Shown here in pieces: positions 7,927-11,727 of a stretch of 11,727 nt of DNA. Position numbers and translations under genes: made by a program. Numbering within the stretch: position 1 is the stretch's first letter; the number at the start of each line of letters is the position of its first letter. The notes below the pieces were generated by a model that had not been told where the DNA came from, ran no database searches, and was given only the letters and a program-made list of their open reading frames with translations. Source of the DNA: Actinomycetes bacterium (lineage in GTDB: Bacteria > Actinomycetota > Actinomycetes > Propionibacteriales > Nocardioidaceae); NCBI GenBank assembly GCA_023460975.1, contig JAEWOG010000052.1, positions 1-11,727 on the forward strand. The letters run 5' to 3'.

Positions 7927-8021
7927 TCTAAACACAAGTCATTGATTTAAAAACAGAAAAACGACCCTGCATTTTCCACCGACAAAACAAGCAAATTTAG
8001 CCCGAAAATCCAACAGGTCAA
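7927..8021 (-). promoter_or_regulatory. CRISPR leader with promoter and IHF site
   Basis: This AT-rich segment sits beside the newest repeat. On the minus strand TTGACC (8021-8016), a 16-bp spacer and TAAATT (7999-7994) make a plausible promoter, starting about 60 nt before the first repeat. An exact match to the IHF consensus WATCAANNNNTTR, AATCAATGACTTG, lies at 7947-7935, beginning 9 bp from the repeat. In E. coli type I-E, IHF bends the leader just here to direct Cas1-Cas2 integration. The spacing matches that arrangement. Confidence 0.7.
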
Positions 8022-8199
8022 TCTCTACTATTGATGGGGAGCAAACACTTGAATTCGGAAGCAATCTGCATCCAAATTTACATCGCATCAATCACAAGGG
8101 GGGAACTTACCAACAGCGCCCCCACCCTCTCGTGTTACATGCTCGGCTCGCCCCTCGACATCACGACCAGATTTGCCGCAAAGCCACGTATGCTTATGC
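8022..8199. other. Gene-free gap between CRISPR leader and yaaA
   Basis: I see no convincing gene, cas fragment or intrinsic terminator here. There is one GGGGG/CCCCC inverted repeat (8099-8103 with 8119-8123, 15-nt loop) with no T tract. The yaaA mRNA may therefore run towards the CRISPR leader on the same strand. Confidence 0.5.
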
Positions 8200-8976
8200 C
8201 TACGTCTGCTCGGGACGGCGAAATACCAACTTGTCTTCGGTGGACAGGTCTGGCTGGTAGACGTAGCCTTCGCTGTTGAAGGCTTTCAGGCCATCGACTT
8301 TCTGTACACGGTGATCGATGACGTAACGCGCCATCAAGCCGCGCGCCTTCTTGGCATAAAAGCTGATGACTTTCCAGACACCGTTCTTTTCGTCCTGGAA
8401 GACGCACTGCACCACACGGGCGCGCAACACTTTCTTGTCCACGACTTTGAAATACTCTTCGGACGCCAGATTCAGCACAACCGGAGCCGTTTCGCCTTTT
8501 TGACGCTCGTTCAGATAGTCGGCAATACGACTGCCCCAATAGGCATACAAGGTAGTGCCGGCCGGATTTTTCAAGCGCGTGCCCATTTCGAGCCGATAGG
8601 GCCGCATCAGATCCAAGGGCCGCAGGGCGCCGTACAGGCCACTGAGCAACACCAGATGATCCTGCGCCCACTTCAGATCTTTGTCCGACAAATCCTGAGC
8701 GGCCATGCCTTCGTATACATCGCCATTGAAAGCCAGCACCGCCTGGCGCGCATGGGATCGATCGAATACCGGCTCCCATTCGTGGTAGCGCTGTACATTC
8801 AGGCGCGCCAGATCGGGGCTGAGCTTCATCAATCCGGCGATATCGTCCTCGGACTGCGTACGCAAAATGTCGATCAGGGGCTGCGCCTGCTCCACAAACA
8901 GAGGCTGGGAGCTGAGATTGGTGCGTACAGGGGAATCGTAATCCAGCTTCTTGGCTGGCGACAGCAACAGCAACAT
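8200..8976 (-). CDS. yaaA: YaaA family protein (peroxide stress, iron homeostasis)
   Basis: The 258 residues equal E. coli YaaA in length and the whole sequence fits the family (formerly DUF328/UPF0246). Diagnostic segments are SPAKKLDY at 6-13, FNGDVYEG at 83-90, LSGLYGALRPLDLMRPYRLEMG across 111-132, and the C-terminal NSEGYVY. In E. coli YaaA is induced by OxyR and lowers free intracellular iron during H2O2 stress. The fold is reported to bind DNA through a helix-hairpin-helix-like element. Whether the same role holds here is family inference. The start has an AAGGA ribosome binding site about 7 nt upstream. The gene is isolated from bdhA by a strong terminator, so its promoter must lie in the 74-bp gap or come from readthrough. 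No OxyR site was recognised. Confidence 0.93.
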   Translation of the reverse strand: MLLLLSPAKKLDYDSPVRTNLSSQPLFVEQAQPLIDILRTQSEDDIAGLMKLSPDLARLNVQRYHEWEPVFDRSHARQAVLAFNGDVYEGMAAQDLSDKDLKWAQDHLVLLSGLYGALRPLDLMRPYRLEMGTRLKNPAGTTLYAYWGSRIADYLNERQKGETAPVVLNLASEEYFKVVDKKVLRARVVQCVFQDEKNGVWKVISFYAKKARGLMARYVIDHRVQKVDGLKAFNSEGYVYQPDLSTEDKLVFRRPEQT

Positions 8977-8994
8977 GCGCTTTATCCTTCTTTG

Positions 8995-9025
8995 AAAAAC
9001 GGACGGCGGGCTGATGCCCGCCGTC
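8995..9025 (-). terminator. Rho-independent terminator after 3-hydroxybutyrate dehydrogenase gene
   Basis: The minus strand forms a perfect 10-bp stem, GACGGCGGGC / GCCCGCCGTC, with an ATCA loop (9025-9002), then CG and five T. It lies 25 bp after the dehydrogenase stop and just before the yaaA ribosome binding site, so little readthrough into yaaA is expected. Confidence 0.9.
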
Positions 9026-9050
9026 TATAAACATACCAGATTCGCCGAGA

Positions 9051-9833
9051 TCAGCGAGCAGTCCAGCCGCCATCCAAACTAAGCGTGGTGCCCGTCATCT
9101 GCTCGGCAGCATCCGACGCTAGGAACACGGCGGCGCCCCCCAATTGCTCGGGCGTGACGAACTGCAGCGAAGGCTGTTTTTCTGCTAGCAGCTCGCGCGC
9201 CGCCGCTTCGATATCAATCCCCTTTTGCTGACTGATGGCTTCAATCTGCTTTTCCACCAGCGGCGTACGAACCCAGCCCGGGCAGATGGCGTTGCACGTA
9301 ATGCCGTTGCCTGCATTTTCCAGCGCCGTAACCTTGGTCAGGCCTACGACACCATGCTTAGCGGCCACATAGGCCGACTTGAACGGAGAGGCCACCAGAC
9401 CGTGCGCCGAAGCGATATTGATGATGCGACCCCAGCCTTGTTTTTGCATGATGGGCAGCGCGGCCGCCGTGCCATGGAATACCGCCGACAGATTCAAGGC
9501 GATGATGGCATTCCATTTATCCACCGGGAAGTCTTCGATAGCCGCCGTGTACTGGATGCCGGCGTTATTGACCAGAATATCCAGGCCGCCCAGCAACTGC
9601 GCTGCCTTGGCAACAAAGTCGCGCGTAGCCTGAGCGTCGCTCAGGTCTGCATTCAGATAATAGGCCTTGATGCCGTATTTGGATTCCAGCCCGCTGCGCT
9701 CGCGCTCAATGGCGTCCGCATCGCCAAAGCCATTGATAACCACATCCGCTCCGGCCTTGGCCAGCTCGGCCGCCATGGCCAGGCCGATACCGCTGGTGGA
9801 TCCCGTAACTACTGCCCGTTTACCTTTCAGCAT
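9051..9833 (-). CDS. bdhA: D-3-hydroxybutyrate dehydrogenase (SDR family)
   Basis: This enzyme interconverts 3-hydroxybutyrate and acetoacetate with NAD, linking poly-hydroxybutyrate or ketone-body breakdown to acetyl-CoA. It is a classical short-chain dehydrogenase of 260 residues: TGSTSGIG at 10-17, NNAG at 89-92, and catalytic N114, S142, Y155, K159. Substrate residues known from Pseudomonas fragi HBDH (Q94, H144, K152, Q196) all fall at the same numbers. This supports both the specificity and the ATG at 9833. A GTG two codons upstream is less likely, because the GAGGTG ribosome binding site overlaps it. The C-terminus LSLDGGWTAR is typical. I saw no clear promoter; the gene is preceded by an lrgB remnant. 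hbdH is a synonym. Confidence 0.94.
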   Translation of the reverse strand: MLKGKRAVVTGSTSGIGLAMAAELAKAGADVVINGFGDADAIERERSGLESKYGIKAYYLNADLSDAQATRDFVAKAAQLLGGLDILVNNAGIQYTAAIEDFPVDKWNAIIALNLSAVFHGTAAALPIMQKQGWGRIINIASAHGLVASPFKSAYVAAKHGVVGLTKVTALENAGNGITCNAICPGWVRTPLVEKQIEAISQQKGIDIEAAARELLAEKQPSLQFVTPEQLGGAAVFLASDAAEQMTGTTLSLDGGWTAR

Positions 9834-9888
9834 GTGCACCTCGTGAGTGTTGACGACAGAGAACTGAAGCCTTGAGTTTACTCGCTAG

Positions 9889-10047
9889 TTAGAACCAGCG
9901 TGCAATGAGCGGCATCAACAAAGCCGCCCACAGCACCTGCAAACTGAGCGCCAGCCCCGCATAGGCTCCCGCATCCGCATCCACTTGCAAGGCGCGCGCC
10001 GCGCCAATGCCCTGCAACGCTTGAAACAGCCACAGAAACAGACACTC
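9889..10047 (-). pseudogene. C-terminal remnant of an LrgB/YohK-family membrane protein gene
   Basis: The minus strand reads 52 residues in frame to a TAA at 9891-9889, including QGIGAARALQVDADAGAYAG and then LALSLQVLWAALLMPLIARWF. This matches the conserved LrgB/CidB C-terminus: E. coli YohK has HGVGTARA, then an acidic GAF-SLAL segment, then a hydrophobic end. A full LrgB has about 230 residues. Here an in-frame TAA at 10050-10048 cuts the frame and no upstream LrgB sequence follows. Codons are GC-rich at the third position, like the neighbours. LrgB with LrgA forms a holin-like/export pair in bacteria; this copy cannot. The break lies about 120 bp from the tRNA-Ser 3' end, so a deletion or past insertion at that locus is likely. 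The family call rests on reading alone. Confidence 0.68.
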
Positions 10048-10113
10048 TTATGAACTTAAGTCGCAAGCAATGTCCACAGAACCCCGATGCCTGAAAAAAA
10101 TCCACCAGACGAC

Positions 10114-10144
10114 AAAAAACCCGCCATGCTTTTAAACATGCGGG
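10114..10144 (-). terminator. Rho-independent terminator after tRNA-Ser
   Basis: The minus strand pairs CCCGC (10144-10140) with GCGGG (10124-10120). Inside, ATG pairs with CAT across a single bulged G, and six T follow (10119-10114). It starts 28 bp after the tRNA CCA end. Confidence 0.85.
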
Positions 10145-10171
10145 CTTTAAGGACTTTTTTGAACTGAATAA

Positions 10172-10261
10172 TGGCGGACAGGGTGGGATTCGAACCCACG
10201 GTACGCTTTCACGTACGCCTGATTTCGAGTCAGGTACATTCGACCACTCTGCCACCTGTCC
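10172..10261 (-). tRNA. tRNA-Ser (anticodon CGA)
   Basis: This is a 90-nt class II tRNA with an encoded CCA. On the minus strand the acceptor GGACAGG pairs with CCTGTCC, followed by discriminator G and CCA at 10174-10172. The anticodon arm CCTGA-CTCGAAA-TCAGG gives anticodon CGA (10227-10225), reading UCG. A long variable arm (CGTACG/CGTACC type) is typical of serine tRNAs. The T arm is GTGGG-TTCGAAT-CCCAC. serS, whose product charges it, lies about 1.3 kb away. Confidence 0.96.
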
Positions 10262-10294
10262 GCGACTAGCTGTATTGCTACAAGCTAGCCCATA

Positions 10295-10323
10295 AGTATA
10301 CGATAGGCGGCCCAGACTGGCAA
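10295..10323 (-). promoter_or_regulatory. Promoter of tRNA-Ser
   Basis: The minus strand has TTGCCA (10323-10318), a 17-bp spacer and TATACT (10300-10295), five of six matches in each box. The predicted start is about 26 nt before the mature tRNA 5' end. This is the best-formed sigma-70 promoter in the window. Confidence 0.75.
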
Positions 10324-10439
10324 GCAGTAAATTAACCCTGTGAAATTGCTCGTCACTGAAAAATACGGCGACGCAGCATGCTCAATCAAGGAAAATTCTT
10401 TTCATTCAAGGGTTTACCCTTTATTTTGAGCCCATTTGC

Positions 10440-10468
10440 TTGTCTCGGACTCCACGCAAGCCTATAGT
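10440..10468 (+). promoter_or_regulatory. Promoter of the EF-hand membrane protein gene
   Basis: TTGTCT (10440-10445), a 17-bp spacer and TATAGT (10463-10468, five of six) predict a start near 10475. That would give a leader of about 85 nt before the ATG at 10561. Between this promoter and the tRNA promoter (10324-10439) I see only a weak AAGGG/CCCTT hairpin at 10408-10421. Confidence 0.55.
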
Positions 10469-10498
10469 GGATTCAAGACTCCGTAATGCATTGCAGCC

Positions 10499-10546
10499 CT
10501 GCCCTTGGGGCAGTCCTTGTGATTCCGGCCTGGCTGCCGGATTTTT
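10499..10546 (+). promoter_or_regulatory. Attenuator-like leader: hairpin plus terminator before the start codon
   Basis: The first hairpin is perfect: CTGCCC-TTG-GGGCAG (10499-10513). The second is a textbook terminator: TCCGGC-CTGGCT-GCCGGA (10524-10541) followed by TTTTT (10542-10546). It ends immediately before the AGAGGAG ribosome binding site. GGCAG at 10509-10513 could pair instead with CTGCC at 10534-10538 inside the terminator, so two exclusive folds are possible. The ligand or trigger is unknown. Confidence 0.6.
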
Positions 10547-10560
10547 CCAGAGGAGTTGTC

Positions 10561-10977
10561 ATGCAAATCCAAACCTTCCAATGGGTCATTGACGCCAACG
10601 GCGACGGCTCCTACAGTCTGGTCGAACTGCTGGAAACGGTGCGCTGGATCTACCGCATTCCGGGCAGCCTGATCGTGGAAGCCCTGGGCAACGCTCCTGT
10701 CGTGTCGGATGTCCTGCATATCCAGGCATCGGCAGATACGGGCTACGCTTCTCTGCACGGTGGACTGGTCGGCATTATTTCGTTGATGTTCTGGGCCTCC
10801 CTGATTCTTTGGGTGCTCTATACCAGTTCTACGCCCAAAGCCGAGCCTGAACCCAGTCACGACCGGCGTGTGCCGCGTCTGCACATGCAGGCCTACACCA
10901 ATCATGGCCGACAACTGCACGCCAACCATGACCGACATCTGCTGCGCCAACGCCAGATCCAGCGACATACCTTCTGA
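10561..10977 (+). CDS. Small EF-hand-like, single-pass membrane protein, function unknown
   Basis: I recognise no characterised function. The 138-residue protein begins with a calcium-type EF-hand loop: D11, N13, D15, G16 and E22 occupy positions 1, 3, 5, 6 and 12 of the canonical loop, while position 8 is Tyr instead of the usual Ile/Leu/Val. An amphipathic stretch follows (about 25-45). One membrane helix lies at about 69-88 (GLVGIISLMFWASLILWVLY). The last 40 residues are unusually rich in His, Arg and Gln (for example HGRQLHANHDRHLLRQRQ). The AGGAG ribosome binding site 6 nt before 10561 fixes the start, although the frame is open back to 10486. A strong hairpin follows the stop. Similar short proteins occur in related Burkholderiales as hypothetical proteins, as far as I recall. 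Calcium binding is a motif-based guess. Confidence 0.75.
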   Translation: MQIQTFQWVIDANGDGSYSLVELLETVRWIYRIPGSLIVEALGNAPVVSDVLHIQASADTGYASLHGGLVGIISLMFWASLILWVLYTSSTPKAEPEPSHDRRVPRLHMQAYTNHGRQLHANHDRHLLRQRQIQRHTF

Positions 10978-10984
10978 GCCGATG

Positions 10985-11016
10985 CCGGACCCGAAGCCGA
11001 ACGGCCACGGGTCCGG
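10985..11016. other. Strong hairpin after the EF-hand gene
   Basis: A perfect 9-bp stem, CCGGACCCG / CGGGTCCGG, encloses a loop that itself can form GCCG-AA-CGGC. It begins 7 bp after the stop at 10977. No T tract follows on either strand, so it is either a non-canonical terminator or a 3' stabiliser of the mRNA. Confidence 0.5.
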
Positions 11017-11129
11017 ACATGTTAGAAAAGGTAAACCGTACGCATGGGTCACCCGGCTTCTGTAGCGTTTGGAATTGCTTTGCCAGGATTGCCTAACGTT
11101 TACCCTGAGTATTGTCGGCAACAATAGGC

Positions 11130-11152
11130 GCACCTTGAATCACTATAGGTGC
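11130..11152 (+). promoter_or_regulatory. Hairpin masking the ribosome binding site of the secreted-protein gene
   Basis: GCACCT (11130-11135) pairs perfectly with AGGTGC (11147-11152) over an 11-nt loop. AGGTG is the only good ribosome binding site for the ATG at 11158, so translation would be damped when the stem forms. Just upstream is another perfect inverted repeat, TATTGT-CGGCA-ACAATA (11110-11126). Confidence 0.45.
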
Positions 11153-11157
11153 AGCAC

Positions 11158-11472
11158 ATGAAGAAACTACTCTTGGCTGGCTTGACCTCGCTGATGGCGC
11201 TGGGCGCGGGCACTGCGTCTGCCGGTGGCGTCAACGTCGATATCAATGTGGGCGTCCCTGGCTTCGGTTTCGGACCTGTGTACCGCCCGCCCGTCCATGT
11301 CGTGGAACGCCCTGTCTATGTGGCTCCCCCACCCGTGGTCTATCACCCGCCACGCTACGTCTACCGTCCCGGTTACGTAGAGTACGGTCGCCATCACAAG
11401 CAATGGCGCAAAGAACAGAAGCGCGCTTACAAGCGCTGGCGCAAAGCCCAGGAAGAATACTGGGATGATTGA
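11158..11472 (+). CDS. Small secreted Pro/Tyr/Val-rich protein, function unknown
   Basis: The 104-residue product starts with a clear Sec signal peptide: KK at 2-3, a hydrophobic core LLLAGLTSLMALGAG, and a cleavage site after A-S-A at residue 22. The mature part has a Gly/Val-rich start (GGVNVDINVGVPGFGFG). A Pro/Tyr/Val segment of loosely repeated PPV-Y/P-V-Y-V units follows (about 40-76). The tail is strongly basic and amphipathic (RHHKQWRKEQKRAYKRWRKA), ending in acidic EEYWDD. Such proteins are common in proteobacterial periplasms or cell surfaces without known roles, and I assign none. I chose the ATG at 11158 because it has the signal peptide and an AGGTG site 6 nt upstream; a GTG lies three codons earlier. 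A bidirectional terminator follows. Confidence 0.8.
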   Translation: MKKLLLAGLTSLMALGAGTASAGGVNVDINVGVPGFGFGPVYRPPVHVVERPVYVAPPPVVYHPPRYVYRPGYVEYGRHHKQWRKEQKRAYKRWRKAQEEYWDD

Positions 11473-11514
11473 TGTGCCTACACCGCCTGCAGCCACCCTG
11501 CGGGCCTGAAATAT

Positions 11515-11556
11515 AAAAAATGGGCTGATGACCGCACAGGTCATCAGCCCATTTTT
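11515..11556. terminator. Bidirectional Rho-independent terminator between the secreted-protein gene and serS
   Basis: There is a perfect 18-bp stem (11516-11533 with 11539-11556) on a 5-nt loop; its core is TGGGCTGATGACC / GGTCATCAGCCCA. Flanking A and T runs give a T5 tract on the plus strand and a T6 tract on the minus strand. It therefore serves both convergent genes. Confidence 0.95.
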
Positions 11557-11561
11557 GATGT

Positions 11562-11585
11562 CTGCCGTCCCGACCGGGACGGCAG
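11562..11585 (-). other. Second hairpin directly after serS
   Basis: A perfect 10-bp stem, CTGCCGTCCC / GGGACGGCAG with a 4-nt loop, lies 8 bp after the serS stop and before the bidirectional terminator. It has no T tract. It probably acts with the next hairpin as a tandem 3' end or as mRNA protection. Confidence 0.6.
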
Positions 11586-11593
11586 CAATGGCA

Positions 11594-11727
11594 TCAGGGA
11601 GCCAAGCGCTCCAGGCCGCCCATGTAAGGGCGCAAGGCCTCCGGAATCAACACAGAGCCGTCTTCCTGCTGGTAGTTTTCCAGCACGGCGACCAAAGCGC
11701 GGCCCACAGCCAGGCCGGAACCATTCA
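11594..11727 (-). CDS. serS: Seryl-tRNA synthetase, C-terminal end (cut by window edge)
   Basis: The minus strand reads NGSGLAVGRALVAVLENYQQ, then EDGSVLIPEALRPYMGGLERLAP and a TGA at 11596-11594. NGSG-A-GR---A-LEN-Q is the class II motif 3 region of seryl-tRNA synthetase, with its ATP-binding arginine (GR), and the PE-LRPYM-G ending is diagnostic. The enzyme charges serine (and selenocysteine) tRNAs. Only the last 44 codons are present. Its substrate tRNA-Ser(CGA) is on the same strand about 1.3 kb downstream, with two plus-strand genes in between. Confidence 0.96.
   Translation of the reverse strand, partial: NGSGLAVGRALVAVLENYQQEDGSVLIPEALRPYMGGLERLAP

Noticed and set aside
7484..7945. 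Apparent repeat proteins with HPRLRGEH, SPLARGT and IPACAGNT units
   Set aside because: These are translations of the CRISPR repeats, a well-known annotation artefact, and not genes.
8173..9030. A 285-codon plus-strand frame opposite yaaA
   Set aside because: Shadow of yaaA, which has a full-length family match on the other strand.
9878..10255. A 125-codon minus-strand frame across tRNA-Ser and the lrgB remnant
   Set aside because: It overlaps the tRNA and its terminator, and it reads the LrgB remnant in the wrong frame.
10462..11133. A 223-codon minus-strand frame opposite the EF-hand gene
   Set aside because: It crosses the plus-strand promoter, the attenuator and a strong 3' hairpin. 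The plus-strand gene has a ribosome binding site, an EF-hand and a membrane helix.

Overview
The window looks like chromosome of a betaproteobacterium of the Burkholderiales, most likely Alcaligenaceae. This rests on the gene set and order (serS near a tRNA-Ser gene, ilvI-ilvH-ilvC, pssA, rpsO), on protein sequences that read like that group, and on a moderately GC-rich coding bias. The placement is inferred from recognised families only. Most of the window is housekeeping DNA. The accessory parts are a CRISPR array, a decayed gene next to a tRNA, and two small uncharacterised envelope-type genes.

Layout. 1-119 is the 5' end of rpsO (minus strand), with a structured leader and a TATAAT box upstream. 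287-1054 is pssA (minus). 1263-1288 is a strong UUCG-loop terminator closing the branched-chain amino acid operon ilvI-ilvH-ilvC (4651 down to 1326, minus). The ilv operon has a leader of about 310 nt, with an early terminator-like hairpin and then several further hairpins. Divergent from it is a 761-residue FUSC/YccS-family inner-membrane protein (5095-7380, plus). 7408-7926 is a type I-E-like CRISPR array of 9 repeats and 8 spacers, read from the minus strand. Its leader at 7927-8021 holds a consensus IHF site and a promoter. No cas gene lies in the window. 8200-8976 is yaaA and 9051-9833 is 3-hydroxybutyrate dehydrogenase (both minus), separated by a strong terminator. 9889-10047 is the C-terminal remnant of an LrgB-family gene, and 10172-10261 is tRNA-Ser(CGA). 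On the plus strand follow a small EF-hand/one-TM protein (10561-10977), preceded by an attenuator-like leader, and a small secreted Pro/Tyr-rich protein (11158-11472). A near-perfect bidirectional terminator (11516-11556) separates the latter from the 3' end of serS (minus, running off the right edge).

How the parts work together. IlvI and IlvH form acetolactate synthase and IlvC does the next step of valine/isoleucine synthesis, under one leader. PssA starts phosphatidylethanolamine synthesis as a separate unit. tRNA-Ser and seryl-tRNA synthetase lie about 1.3 kb apart. The CRISPR array looks complete, with a degenerate trailer repeat, perfect leader-side repeats and an IHF site, but it would depend on cas genes elsewhere.

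I did not find a clearly new multi-gene system. The best leads are regulatory: the ilv leader RNA and the mutually exclusive hairpins before the EF-hand gene. A third is the oldest CRISPR spacer, which reads in frame as a helicase-like Walker A segment.
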